Below, piece after piece: positions 8,195-16,835 of a stretch of 39,553 nucleotides of DNA. The stretch is from Mesorhizobium sp. (GTDB lineage: Bacteria; Pseudomonadota; Alphaproteobacteria; Rhizobiales; Rhizobiaceae). The translations under genes were made by a program, and so were the position numbers. The stretch's first letter is position 1; each line of letters opens with the position of its first letter. The notes under the pieces are model-generated. The model was not told the DNA's origin, did no database searches, and was given only the letters and a program-made list of their open reading frames with translations. The stretch covers positions 1 to 39,553 of the forward strand of contig NZ_JAFKID010000041.1 in the NCBI RefSeq assembly GCF_017306545.1. The letters run 5' to 3'.

Positions 8195-9877
8195 CTATTT
8201 ATCCGGCAGGCCGGCGGCGGCCATGAGATCCACGATCTCGGCGGCGCGCTCGTTGTAGCGGGGGCTCTGGTTCTTCGACGGCAGGGCGACGTTGTCCCGG
8301 TTCGTTCCGGGCCGTATGCGAAGCCCGGCGGCCATGTGCTGGCGCGCCTCTTCATGGCGTCCCAGCGCTTCGAGAGCCGCCGCCATGACCATGTCCGTCC
8401 GCCCGCTCGCCGGCGTGATGGCAAGCGAGCGCTGGAGCCAGGGCAGAGATTCCTCGTAGCGCCCCATGAAAACGAGCGCCACGCCGGCACCGAGCGTCCA
8501 GGTCCAGCGCGAGACTTGCGGCGTATCGGCCGCATCGGCCTGCTCGAACGTCGACAGCGAATCTTCGTACCGACCCAGACGCATCTGCGCCATGCCGATC
8601 TGGAACATGGCAAGGCCGTCCCATGGGTTGAAGCGCAACGTGTTTTCGCAGGCGACGAGCGTGTCGGTGAATTCGTTGATCGTTTGCAGGAGCCGGCAAT
8701 AGGCCTGTAGCACCGGAATGTAATTCGGCTCCTTTTTCAGCGCCTCTTCGAGCAGGGTCCTGGCGCTCTGTTCGATCGCCTCGTTCTCCGCGACCGGATA
8801 CCAGACCAGCGCGACCCCGCGCATCAGGTGCGCCGACAGGGCGGCGTCGATGTCGACGTCGTCCGGTTTGGCGGTGTGCGCCTTCTGCAACATGTCCTCG
8901 GCGTCGGCGAAGCGCTCACGGTCGGTTCGATTGAGGAACGCGGCGGCCTGTTCGACGATGATCTTCGAGTCGGGCGCAGGCATGCGCGCGTGCGTCAGCG
9001 CATTGAGCTGCAAAGCCAGGGAATTGCCGATGCCGGCGGCGAGGCGGCTCTGCGAAAGCTGTTTGTCGATGCCCGAGGCCGGCACGCTGTAGCCGCTCGA
9101 CCATTCCACCTGGCCGGTGCCGGGTTCGATCAGCCGAGCCTGCACCTCCCATTTGTCGCGGTTGTGCTCCAACTCGCCGCGCACGATGAAGTCCGCCTTT
9201 GGCGAGGACGTTGCGGATGCGCTCACCACGCCTGCGCCTTCCTGCTGCGACAGCACGCGAATATTGCCGATCTCGGAGAGACCGTCGGTCAGCCTGTCGG
9301 TGAAATCGGCTGCCATCGATACCGTCGCCGCATCGGATGTCTGCGGCTTGACCGGAACGACCGTAATGGTCAGCGTTTCAGGCGTCGCCAGCCGTTGCAT
9401 CAGGATCGGCGCCGCGAAAGCGAGAGCGGCGGCAAAGCCGACGACCAGCGACGCGGCAAGGACGGGATGCCGCCGTGTGTATGACTGGCGCTGGCCGACG
9501 GACGGGGCGGGCACGGGCAGAACAGGTGAAGCCGGGTCGGCGGGAGCTTGCCCCGGAGAGGTACCGGCCGCCTTATCCGAGAAGACCTCGGCCTCGAAGA
9601 GATAGCCACGGCCGGACACCGATCGGACGATCCGCCGCTCGCTGTCGCCGAGCGCGCTGCGTATTTCGCGGATGCACTGAAACAGGCTGTCGTCGCCGAC
9701 GTGGATATTCGGCCAGATCAGGACCATCAGTTCGTGCTTGCTGAGCAGGCGGTTCGCGTTGGTCGCGAACAGATGCAGCAAGGCGAAAGTCTTCGGCCGC
9801 AGCTTCAGCGCTGTGCCGTCCGCCGTCCGCAACTCCACCCGATCGAGATCGAGCTCAAATCCGGCGAAACGGAGCAC
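8195..9877 (-). CDS. Membrane-anchored winged-helix regulator with TPR domain (CadC/ToxR-like)
   Basis: A 560-aa one-component regulator. Residues 1-97 form an OmpR/PhoB-type winged helix (LRPKTFALL..., LIWP..., VRSVSGRGYLF), expected to bind DNA in the cytoplasm. A Pro-rich linker at about 103-135 is followed by one membrane segment at about 138-160. The C-terminal part (about 165-560) would lie in the periplasm: first a mixed alpha/beta segment (about 168-290), then helical TPR-like repeats, for example around FNPWDGLAMFQIGMAQMRLG. It is convergent with the transporter gene, 60 bp apart. Its position suggests control of the adhesin system in response to an envelope signal, but this is inferred only from neighbourhood. 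Confidence 0.85.
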   Translation of the reverse strand: MLRFAGFELDLDRVELRTADGTALKLRPKTFALLHLFATNANRLLSKHELMVLIWPNIHVGDDSLFQCIREIRSALGDSERRIVRSVSGRGYLFEAEVFSDKAAGTSPGQAPADPASPVLPVPAPSVGQRQSYTRRHPVLAASLVVGFAAALAFAAPILMQRLATPETLTITVVPVKPQTSDAATVSMAADFTDRLTDGLSEIGNIRVLSQQEGAGVVSASATSSPKADFIVRGELEHNRDKWEVQARLIEPGTGQVEWSSGYSVPASGIDKQLSQSRLAAGIGNSLALQLNALTHARMPAPDSKIIVEQAAAFLNRTDRERFADAEDMLQKAHTAKPDDVDIDAALSAHLMRGVALVWYPVAENEAIEQSARTLLEEALKKEPNYIPVLQAYCRLLQTINEFTDTLVACENTLRFNPWDGLAMFQIGMAQMRLGRYEDSLSTFEQADAADTPQVSRWTWTLGAGVALVFMGRYEESLPWLQRSLAITPASGRTDMVMAAALEALGRHEEARQHMAAGLRIRPGTNRDNVALPSKNQSPRYNERAAEIVDLMAAAGLPDK

Positions 9878-10185
9878 GGTGTTTTCCTCAACCGCGATAT
9901 GACCAGCCTGTCGCGACGATTATCAGAAATTTTTCTTGAAGTCATCCGGCACCGGCGTGCTCCCATCGGCCTGCCAGCCCCGCTGGCGATACCCGAGCGA
10001 TCACCCGATCGTCAATTTTCGGCGAGTTTCACGGGGCTTATCCTGGGGGGATACAACTCCTCGGCCGTTCTTTCGCTGTTCGGTGCGGTTCAGCCAACGC
10101 CGGCGCTGGATCGCTCCGGTTTTGGCAATACCCCTATGGCGCGTGGCGGCGGCCGGGCGACAAGCGGTCCTGTGCCCTGCCGTCG
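9878..10185. other. Intergenic region upstream of the CadC-like regulator
   Basis: A gap of 308 bp lies between the start of the regulator gene and the end of the SDR gene, both on the minus strand. It should hold the regulator promoter. I see only a short inverted repeat TATCC-N5-GGATA near 10039-10053. There is no convincing promoter pair, RNA gene or coding frame with homology. Confidence 0.4.
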
Positions 10186-10965
10186 TTACGCCGGATGCTG
10201 GAGCACGCTCAGGCCGCCGTCGACGACCAGGCATGCGCCGTTCATGAAAGGCGTCTCGTCGGAAATCATGAAGACGGCCGCCTTGGCGATCTCCGTCGGG
10301 GTGGCGATTCGTCCGCCCGGATGCAGCGCCATGGTCTGCGCGCGCGCGGCGGCAGGATCGGGAAAAGCGTTCCAGTAGTCGACGACCTTCTGCGTCTCGA
10401 CATAACCCGGCGCCAGCGCGTTCACGCGCACCCCTGCCGCCGCGTATTCCAGCGCCAGCGCCTTCGTCATGCCGAGCAGGGCATGCTTGGCGAGCGGATA
10501 GGGGAAGGTGTGCGGAATGATTGTGAAGGCGTGCGTCGAGGCGATGTTGAGGACGGCGCCGCCGCCTGCCGCGATCATGCCCGGAAGCGCTGCCTTGCAG
10601 CAGTTCCAGGCGCCTTTCAGGTTGACGTCGAAGCAGCGGTTCCATTCCTCGTCGCTGGTGGCAAGCGGCTCGCTGAAGACGTTGATGCCGGCGTTGTTGA
10701 TGAGCGCGTTGACCGGCCCGATTTCGCGGTCGGCCTGCTTCATCGCAGCGGCGATTGCCGTGGCGTCGGAAATGTCGGCGGCCGCGCAAGCGACCGGGCT
10801 ATCCGGTTGGCCGAGCGCGGCGGCCGTCTTGTGGAGCAGGTCGGCATCGCGGTCGAGCAGGAAAAGGCCGGCGCCTTCCTTCAGGCATTCGGCGGCTATG
10901 GCCCGACCTATGCCTTGCGCGGCGCCGGTCAGGAAGATGCGCTTGCCAGCCAGGCGGTCAGCCAT
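10186..10965 (-). CDS. SDR-family dehydrogenase, probable aldose 1-dehydrogenase
   Basis: A 259-aa classical short-chain dehydrogenase of normal length. The cofactor loop TGAAQGIG is at residues 13-20, Asp39 after the second strand favours NAD over NADP, NNAG is at 90-93, and the catalytic Ser143, Tyr156 and Lys160 (YPLAK) are present. The C-terminus carries the usual substrate-loop and VVDGG elements. It lies downstream of araH on the same strand, separated by 172 bp. Together with araFGH and two sugar-acid dehydratases the simplest role is oxidation of L-arabinose and/or D-galactose to the lactone, the first step of the non-phosphorylative route. Sugar specificity cannot be read from the sequence, and an alcohol or keto-acid substrate remains possible. 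Confidence 0.8.
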   Translation of the reverse strand: MADRLAGKRIFLTGAAQGIGRAIAAECLKEGAGLFLLDRDADLLHKTAAALGQPDSPVACAAADISDATAIAAAMKQADREIGPVNALINNAGINVFSEPLATSDEEWNRCFDVNLKGAWNCCKAALPGMIAAGGGAVLNIASTHAFTIIPHTFPYPLAKHALLGMTKALALEYAAAGVRVNALAPGYVETQKVVDYWNAFPDPAAARAQTMALHPGGRIATPTEIAKAAVFMISDETPFMNGACLVVDGGLSVLQHPA

Positions 10966-11137
10966 CGCTCGTGCTCCAGTTCGATATGGACATTGTGAAA
11001 GCGATCACCCTGGTGAAGTCGAACGGCCCGGCGCCGTCTTTGTCTCCGCGCGGGAAAGCCCGACTGTCGCGCGCCCGTCCCGCCGGCATGGCGCCGTCTT
11101 GTGAACCGGTTTCGATGCCGACGGCCATGAGGGGCTG

Positions 11138-12088
11138 TCAGCGCCGGCCGAGCGCGGTCGAGCGCAGATTGTCGAGCAGGACGGCCAGAAGCAGGATCAG
11201 GCCACGCACGATGTACTGGTAGAAGGCCGGAATGTTGAGCAGGTTCATGACGTTCTCGGCGATGCCCATGATCAGCACGCCGACGATGACGCCCGACATG
11301 GTGGCGCGGCCGCCGGCCAGCGAGACGCCGCCGAGAACGCAGGCGGAAATCACCGAGAGTTCCAGCCCGACAGCGGCGTTCGGTTGCCCTGAGGTAATGC
11401 GCGAGGCGAGCAGGATGCCGGCGATGGCGCAGGTCAGGCCCTGCAACGTGAAGATCCAGATGCGCGTCATATCGACGTTGACGCCGGCGAGCCGCGAAGC
11501 TTCCGGATTGCCGCCGACGGCCAGCGTGTTCTTGCCGAACACCGTGCGGTTGAGTACGAAGCCGAAAACGACGAACAGCACCGCCAGAACCCAGATCGGG
11601 GTCGGAATGCCAAGCAGCTTGGAGAGCGCGAGCTGATAGAAATTCGGGTCGTTGATGCCGACGGCGCGTCCGTCCGACGAAATCAGCGCCATGCCGCGCA
11701 CGATCTGCATGGTGGCCAGCGTGGTGATGAGCGCGTTGATGTTGAACTTGGCGATGACGATACCGTTGACCAGCCCGACGACGATGCCGCTGGTCGCCGC
11801 TGCCAGCAGGCCGAGCACGATGGAGCCGGTCACGTTCGAGGCCATGACCGCGACCATGCCGGCGAAGGCGACGGTGGAGCCAACCGAGAGGTCGAAGTCG
11901 CGCGCCGCCAGGCAGAACATCATGGTGCAGGCGACGATGCCGACCGTCACCACCGATTGCAGCAGGCCGAGCATGTTGCGCTCGGTCAGGAAGTTCGGCA
12001 CCAGCAGGGCGACCAGCGCGAAAGCGATGACGAAGATGACGACCAGTCCCTGTTCGCCGAGAAGAATCCTCTTGAACGAAGCGTGCAT
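11138..12088 (-). CDS. araH: L-arabinose-type ABC transporter permease AraH
   Basis: A 316-aa inner-membrane permease of the AraH/RbsC family. It has about eight to ten hydrophobic segments, the DLSVGS motif near residues 65-70 and the GGVSLAGGRAT/GVIVGVLIMG segments characteristic of sugar CUT2 permeases. It begins 10 bp after araG, with GAGGGA 8 bases before the ATG. It forms the transmembrane channel for the AraG ATPase and the AraF binding protein. The closest family I recognise is AraH; D-galactose or D-fucose could also be carried, as is known for the E. coli system. Confidence 0.9.
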   Translation of the reverse strand: MHASFKRILLGEQGLVVIFVIAFALVALLVPNFLTERNMLGLLQSVVTVGIVACTMMFCLAARDFDLSVGSTVAFAGMVAVMASNVTGSIVLGLLAAATSGIVVGLVNGIVIAKFNINALITTLATMQIVRGMALISSDGRAVGINDPNFYQLALSKLLGIPTPIWVLAVLFVVFGFVLNRTVFGKNTLAVGGNPEASRLAGVNVDMTRIWIFTLQGLTCAIAGILLASRITSGQPNAAVGLELSVISACVLGGVSLAGGRATMSGVIVGVLIMGIAENVMNLLNIPAFYQYIVRGLILLLAVLLDNLRSTALGRR

Positions 12089-12098
12089 GGAATGTCCC

Positions 12099-13610
12099 TC
12101 AGGAGGCTATGGCGGCGGGCACGGTTTTGTCCGGCAGCGCGGCGGCCAGGATTTCGCGTTCGTTGAAGCGGTCGCGGGTCAGTTCGGCGCGGATGCGCCC
12201 CTCGCACATGACATGGATGCGGTCGCAGATGCCCATCACCTCGGGCAGTTCGCTGGAGACGACGACGATCGCCATGCCGGTTTCGGCGAGCTGGTAGAGA
12301 AGTTCGTAGATTTCGGCCTTGGCGCCGACGTCGATGCCGCGCGTCGGCTCGTCGATGACCAGAACCCGGATGCCCTGTTCGGAAAGCCAGCGGCCCAGGA
12401 TGACCTTCTGCTGGTTGCCGCCGGACAGATTGACGATATCCTGCTTGCGCGAGGGCGTGCGCACCTTCAGCTTGGCGATGAAGGTTTCGGCGGTCTTGGC
12501 CTCGGTCTTCGTGTCGAGGATGCCGAAGCGGGTAGAGTGCCGGCGCGAGGAGATGTTGATGTTCTCCTCGATGGAGCGGCCCTGGATGATGCCGTCGAAC
12601 TTGCGGTCTTCCGAGCACAGGACGAGGCCCGAGCGGATCGCGTGGTGCGGGTCGGAGGCGTCTACCGGTGCGCCGTCGATCGAAACCTGGCCGTTGCGGC
12701 GCGGGTCGGCGCCGAAGACCAGCCGCATCAGTTCGGAACGGCCGGCGCCGATCAGCCCGAAGAAGCCGAGGATTTCTCCGGCGCGGGCCTCGAAGCTCGC
12801 GGCGACGGGAAGTTTTTCGCCGGCGATGCCCCTGGCGGCCAGCCGCACTGTGCCGATCTCGCGGCCGCGCCAGCCCCAGATGTCGGCGATCTCGCGGCCG
12901 ACCATCTCGGCCACGACCCGGTCGCGGGTGACGCCTTCCAGGGAGGCGTGGTGCGCCGCCAGCTTGCCGTCGCGCAGCACCGTGAGGCTGTCGCAGAGGC
13001 GGAACACCTCGTCCAGTCGGTGCGACACGTAGATGATGACTTTGCCTTGGCTGCGCAGCCGGTCGATGAGGGTAAAGAGAATTTCGCTTTCGCGCGAGGA
13101 AAGCGAGGAGGTGGGCTCGTCCAGCGCGATCACGCGCGCGTCGAGCATGACGGCCTTGGCGATTTCGACCATCTGGCGCTCGCCGATGGAGAGCGTCTTG
13201 ATTTTGCGGCGCGGGTCGATCTCGATGCCGGCCGCCTGAAGCCCGGCGCCGACTTCTGCAAACATGCGCCGCCGCGCGATGACGCCGCCGGCGGCGGGGA
13301 AGCGGCCGAGGCAGAGGTTCTCCGCCACCGTCAGTTCGGGGACGAGCTGCAATTCCTGATGGATGACGATGACGCCGTTGTCGAAGGCGTCGCGCGTGCT
13401 GGCGTAGGTCTGCCTGGTGCCGTCGATGCTGATGGCGCCGCTGTCGGCCTGCTGGTCGCCGGACAGGATCTTGATGAGCGTCGACTTGCCGGCGCCGTTC
13501 TCGCCCATCAACCCGTGCACGGCGCCTTTCTCGACGCCGAAGGAAACCTCCGACAGCGCCCTGACGCCCGGATAGGTCTTGGTGATATGCGCGAATTCCA
13601 GGTAAGACAC
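12099..13610 (-). CDS. araG: L-arabinose-type ABC transporter ATP-binding protein AraG
   Basis: A 503-aa double-cassette ATPase of the CUT2 sugar importers. The N-terminal half has Walker A GENGAGKST, signature LSIGERQ and Walker B VIALDEPTS. The C-terminal half has the degenerate Walker A GLIGAGRSE, signature LSGGNQQ and Walker B VLVIDEPTR. The segment SEDRKFDGIIQGRSI followed by ENINISSRRH is typical of AraG. The start is GTG at 13610, with AAGGG about 8 bases upstream and no better ATG nearby. It lies between araF and araH. A stem-loop with a T-rich tail separates it from araF, so it is probably made at a lower level than the binding protein. Confidence 0.92.
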   Translation of the reverse strand: MSYLEFAHITKTYPGVRALSEVSFGVEKGAVHGLMGENGAGKSTLIKILSGDQQADSGAISIDGTRQTYASTRDAFDNGVIVIHQELQLVPELTVAENLCLGRFPAAGGVIARRRMFAEVGAGLQAAGIEIDPRRKIKTLSIGERQMVEIAKAVMLDARVIALDEPTSSLSSRESEILFTLIDRLRSQGKVIIYVSHRLDEVFRLCDSLTVLRDGKLAAHHASLEGVTRDRVVAEMVGREIADIWGWRGREIGTVRLAARGIAGEKLPVAASFEARAGEILGFFGLIGAGRSELMRLVFGADPRRNGQVSIDGAPVDASDPHHAIRSGLVLCSEDRKFDGIIQGRSIEENINISSRRHSTRFGILDTKTEAKTAETFIAKLKVRTPSRKQDIVNLSGGNQQKVILGRWLSEQGIRVLVIDEPTRGIDVGAKAEIYELLYQLAETGMAIVVVSSELPEVMGICDRIHVMCEGRIRAELTRDRFNEREILAAALPDKTVPAAIAS

Positions 13611-13635
13611 GGCCGTACCCTTGCGAAAGCGCGGG

Positions 13636-13671
13636 AAAAGAGCCGGACGGCGAGCGTAGCCGCCGCCCGGC
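13636..13671 (-). terminator. Intergenic stem-loop between araF and araG (partial terminator/attenuator)
   Basis: On the minus strand, GCCGGGCGGCG (13671-13661) and CGCCGTCCGGC (13652-13642) form an 11-bp stem with one G-T pair and an 8-base loop, followed at once by TCTTTT. It sits in the 71-bp araF-araG gap. The form fits a leaky intrinsic terminator or 3-prime stabiliser that lets araF be made in excess over araGH, as is common for binding-protein genes. The effect is inferred, not shown. Confidence 0.6.
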
Positions 13672-13681
13672 GTGCCGGAGA

Positions 13682-14674
13682 CTACTCGATGCCGAGGTCC
13701 TTGCGAACCTGCTCGTAGGTGTCGCGCTTGGCGAGCGAACCGGAGGTGAGGGTCAGCTTCTCCGGTTCCTTGTTGTTGGCGATCCAGTCGTACATGTTGA
13801 TCGCGGTTTCGTAGCCGTGACGCTTCGGCGAGATGATGACCGAGCCGACGAAGCCGGTCGGCTGGGGCTTCTTGAACTCGTTGATGGCGGAGTCCGCGCC
13901 GCCGATGCCGACGCCGATCATGCCGTCTGCGGGAATGCCGACGCTCTCGGAGGCGCGCACGGCGCCCAGCACCGCCTCGTCATTGAGGCCGAAAGCGACC
14001 CACTTCTTGATGTCGGGGTGGGCGTTCAGCACGACGGTCGCGGCGTTCAGCGCAGCCTCGGTATCGGTCTTGGCCTGCGGCGCGTCGAAGATGCGGTCAG
14101 CGGGGAAGCCGTTGGCCTTCAGGACGGAAATGGCGCCCTCGACGCGATCCACGGCGGTCGGCAACTGGTCGTAGGAGACGCGGATGGCGCCGACTTCCTC
14201 CGGCTTCCAGCCGCGGGCCTTCATCTCGTCGACGATGGCCTGGCCGACGGCTTCGCCGATCTTGGTGGCGGAAATGCCCATGTGCGGCACGTCTTCCAGA
14301 GGCTTGCCGTCGGCGCCGACCAGCCGGTCGTCAACCGTCATCAGCTTGAGGTTGTTGGCGGCTGCCTTGGCAACGATGCCGGGGCCCAGCTTGACGTCCG
14401 GGGTACAGACGATGAAGCCCTGCGCGCCCTGTGCGCCGAGGTTGTCTATGGCCGACATCAGCTTCTCGCCGTCCTCGGCGCCGATCTTGACCAGCGTGAA
14501 GCCTTTTTCCTTCGCGGCCTGGTCGGCGAATTTCCATTCGTCTTGGAACCACGGCTCTTCCGGTTGCTTGACGACGAAACCGATCTTGACGTCCTCGGCA
14601 TAGGCGGTCGCGCTGAACGCGAATGCGGTCGCGGCAAGGGCGCCGGCAACGAGGGCCTTCTTCAAAAATCGCAT
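13682..14674 (-). CDS. araF: L-arabinose-binding periplasmic protein AraF
   Basis: A 330-aa periplasmic sugar-binding protein with a signal peptide (MRFLKKALVA..., cleaved near TAYAED). The mature start KIGFVVKQPEEPWFQDEWKF is nearly the same as in E. coli arabinose-binding protein, and GFIVCTPDVKLG, ATKIGE, GLNDEAVLGAVRASE and IGVGIGG also align with it from memory. It delivers L-arabinose, and possibly D-galactose, to AraGH. GGGAGG lies just upstream of the ATG. It is the first gene of the leftward operon, divergent from the GntR regulator. Confidence 0.93.
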   Translation of the reverse strand: MRFLKKALVAGALAATAFAFSATAYAEDVKIGFVVKQPEEPWFQDEWKFADQAAKEKGFTLVKIGAEDGEKLMSAIDNLGAQGAQGFIVCTPDVKLGPGIVAKAAANNLKLMTVDDRLVGADGKPLEDVPHMGISATKIGEAVGQAIVDEMKARGWKPEEVGAIRVSYDQLPTAVDRVEGAISVLKANGFPADRIFDAPQAKTDTEAALNAATVVLNAHPDIKKWVAFGLNDEAVLGAVRASESVGIPADGMIGVGIGGADSAINEFKKPQPTGFVGSVIISPKRHGYETAINMYDWIANNKEPEKLTLTSGSLAKRDTYEQVRKDLGIE

Positions 14675-14722
14675 GGTTTTCCTCCCGAGATGGCAGCCGG
14701 ATATTCGATCCGGTCAAAATCC

Positions 14723-14751
14723 GCTTTAACTTCTTTCATCATACTCGTCAA
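14723..14751 (-). promoter_or_regulatory. Candidate promoter of araFGH
   Basis: On the minus strand TTGACG (14751-14746), a 17-bp spacer and TAAAGC (14728-14723) give a sigma70-like pair with a good -35 and weak -10. It lies 49 bp before the araF ATG and overlaps the left arm of the inverted repeat at 14735-14769. Confidence 0.4.
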
Positions 14752-14769
14752 TTGATCTGGTATGATGAA
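14735..14769. promoter_or_regulatory. Perfect 10-bp inverted repeat, candidate GntR operator
   Basis: TTCATCATAC (14735-14744) and GTATGATGAA (14760-14769) are exact reverse complements separated by 15 bp. The repeat lies in the araF/gntR intergenic region and overlaps the core of both divergent promoter candidates. This is the expected place for the operator of the adjacent FCD-type GntR regulator. Binding is inferred. Confidence 0.65.
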
Positions 14770-14780
14770 TGAGTTAGTAA
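14752..14780 (+). promoter_or_regulatory. Candidate promoter of the gntR-dgoD operon
   Basis: TTGATC (14752-14757), a 17-bp spacer and TAGTAA (14775-14780) form a weak sigma70-like pair, about 100 bp before the gntR start. It is back to back with the araF promoter candidate and overlaps the right arm of the inverted repeat. Confidence 0.35.
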
Positions 14781-14879
14781 GTTGTGCAAGGAGGATCGGC
14801 GGCCGATTGCGGGAGCGGCCGTGGATCGACATTGTCCGGGAGCGAATCCGGAATTCGCAACCGGGCAGGGGAGTGGAAG

Positions 14880-15629
14880 ATGAGCAGCGCCGCGGCGGAA
14901 CCTGAACAGACCGAGGTCCGGACAAAGCGGCCGCGCGTCATGCCGGACGTGACCAGGGCCATCGCCTCGGATATTTTCTCGGGGCGCTATCAGTCGGGCC
15001 AGTCGCTTCCCACGGAGAACGAACTCGGCGTCGAGCACGGGGTCAGCCGCACCGTCATTCGCGAGGCGCTGAAGGTGCTGGCGGCCAAGGGGCTGGTACT
15101 TAGCCGCCCGCGCATCGGTACCGTCGTGTGCGAGCAGGACAGCTGGAACATCATCGATCCGCAGGTCCTGGCCTGGCACGCCCCGCATATGCTCGACGAC
15201 AAGCTGTTCGACGCCATTCTCGAGACCCGCCGCGCCATCGAGCCTCTGGTAACGGAACTCGCCTCGAAACGGGCGACCCTGCGCGAGATCGCCGATCTCG
15301 AAGCCGCATGGCAGGGCATGGCCGGCGCCGGCGAGGACGTCACGGCGTTCTCGCGCTCGGACATCGCCTTCCATCAGATCCTCTATGCCGCGAGCCACAA
15401 CCCGATTTTCAGGCAGATCGGCAACCTGATCGACACAGCGTTGAAGTTCACACTCGAGGCGACGGCGACGATTTCGCGCGACCGCCGCGCCGAGGCCATC
15501 GAGGCGCACCGCGAAGTGGTCGAGGCATTGCGGATGCGGGACGAGCAGGCAGCCGGCAAGGCCGCCAATCACATTCTCGACCTCGCGGCGCGCGACCTCG
15601 TCAGCGCCAAGCAAACCAAGAAAAGCTGA
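14880..15629 (+). CDS. GntR-family (FCD/FadR subfamily) transcriptional regulator
   Basis: A 249-aa regulator. I place the start at ATG 14880, 6 bases after AGGGGAG; an earlier in-frame ATG at 14784 lacks such a site and would overlap the promoter region. Residues about 18-85 are a GntR winged helix ([20 protein letters not shown]). Residues about 95-240 are an all-helical FCD domain with the Asp and His residues (SDIAFHQ, ASHN, EAHREV) that usually bind a metal and a carboxylate ligand. It is the first gene of the rightward arm, 14 bp before dgoD, and divergent from araFGH. It probably represses both arms until a sugar acid or its 2-keto-3-deoxy product binds. The ligand is not known. Confidence 0.88.
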   Translation: MSSAAAEPEQTEVRTKRPRVMPDVTRAIASDIFSGRYQSGQSLPTENELGVEHGVSRTVIREALKVLAAKGLVLSRPRIGTVVCEQDSWNIIDPQVLAWHAPHMLDDKLFDAILETRRAIEPLVTELASKRATLREIADLEAAWQGMAGAGEDVTAFSRSDIAFHQILYAASHNPIFRQIGNLIDTALKFTLEATATISRDRRAEAIEAHREVVEALRMRDEQAAGKAANHILDLAARDLVSAKQTKKS

Positions 15630-15643
15630 CCCGGCAGGCAGAG

Positions 15644-16792
15644 ATGAAGATCACCGCGCTCAAGACCTACATCGTGCCGCCGCGCTGGCTGTTCCTCAAG
15701 ATCGAGACGGACGAAGGGGTCAGCGGCTGGGGCGAGCCGGTCATAGAGGGCCGTGCGCTGACCGTCGAGGCCGCCGTCAAGGAACTGGCCGACTATCTGG
15801 TCGGCAAGGACCCGCGCCTGATCGAGGATCATTGGACGGTGATGTACCGGGGCGGCTTCTATCGCGGGGGTCCCATCCTGATGAGCGCGATCGCCGGCAT
15901 CGACCAGGCGCTGTGGGATATCAAGGGCAAGGCGCTCGGCGTGCCCGTGCATGCGCTTCTCGGCGGCAAATGCCGCGACCGCATCAAGGTCTATTCCTGG
16001 ATCGGCGGCGACCGTCCCTCGGATGTCGCGAAGGGTGCGAAGGGCGTTGTCGCACGTGGCTTCTCCGCGCTGAAGATGAACGGTACCGAGGAATTGCAGA
16101 TCGTCGACAGTCACGACAGGATCGACGCCGCGGTCGAGCGCGTGGCGGCGGTGCGCGAGGCGGTGGGACCGGATATCGGCATCGCCGTCGATTTCCATGG
16201 CCGCGTCCACCGGCCGATGGCGCGCGCTTTGGTGAAGGAACTCGAACCCTATCGGCTGATGTTCATCGAGGAGCCGGTGCTGAGCGAGAACCGTGAGGCG
16301 CTGAAGGAGATCGCCGCCCATTCCTCGGCGCCCATAGCGTTGGGCGAACGCCTCTACAGCCGCTGGGATTTCAAGCATGTCTTCGAGGAAGGGGTTGTCG
16401 ATATCATCCAGCCCGACCTGTCGCATGCCGGCGGCATTACCGAATGCCGCAAGATCGCGGCCATGGCGGAGGCTTACGACATCGCCGTCGCGCCGCACTG
16501 TCCGCTGGGGCCGATCGCGCTTGCGGCCTGCCTGCAACTGGATGCCGTCAGCTACAACGCCTTCATCCAGGAGCAGAGCCTGGGCATCCATTACAACGCC
16601 ACCAACGACCTCCTCGACTACGCTAGAAACAAGGACGTCTTCCGCTACGAAAACGGCTTCGTCGCCATTCCCGATGGACCGGGCCTCGGCGTCGAGGTCG
16701 ATGAGGACTACGTCCGCGAACGGGCGAAGGAAGGCCATCGCTGGCGCAGCCCCGTCTGGCGTCACGCGGACGGCTCGTTCGCGGAATGGTGA
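15644..16792 (+). CDS. dgoD: D-galactonate dehydratase DgoD (enolase superfamily)
   Basis: A 382-aa cytoplasmic enzyme, the same length as E. coli DgoD, converting D-galactonate to 2-keto-3-deoxy-D-galactonate. Metal ligands Asp183, Glu209 and Glu235 and the catalytic His185 and His285 fall at the E. coli numbering. The family strings [20 protein letters not shown] and [15 protein letters not shown] are present, and it ends in AEW as DgoD does. ATG 15644 lies 14 bp after gntR; upstream in-frame extension would run through gntR and is rejected. Next to an L-arabinonate-type dehydratase it gives the locus two dehydratases from unrelated superfamilies for stereochemically matching acids. Confidence 0.93.
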   Translation: MKITALKTYIVPPRWLFLKIETDEGVSGWGEPVIEGRALTVEAAVKELADYLVGKDPRLIEDHWTVMYRGGFYRGGPILMSAIAGIDQALWDIKGKALGVPVHALLGGKCRDRIKVYSWIGGDRPSDVAKGAKGVVARGFSALKMNGTEELQIVDSHDRIDAAVERVAAVREAVGPDIGIAVDFHGRVHRPMARALVKELEPYRLMFIEEPVLSENREALKEIAAHSSAPIALGERLYSRWDFKHVFEEGVVDIIQPDLSHAGGITECRKIAAMAEAYDIAVAPHCPLGPIALAACLQLDAVSYNAFIQEQSLGIHYNATNDLLDYARNKDVFRYENGFVAIPDGPGLGVEVDEDYVRERAKEGHRWRSPVWRHADGSFAEW

Positions 16793-16835
16793 GAAGCGGC
16801 GCGCTTATCGGGTGTGACGCAGGCGGGGGCAGGAC

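Noticed and set aside
11030-11100. Direct repeat GGCGCCGTCTT, 60 bp apart, between araH and the SDR gene.
   Set aside because: Short, G+C-rich and without symmetry or promoter context; may be chance.
10966-11137. Possible remnant gene between the SDR and araH genes (minus-strand reading GPFDFTRVIAFTMSISNW).
   Set aside because: Only a short stretch with no recognised family, so it cannot be told from chance.
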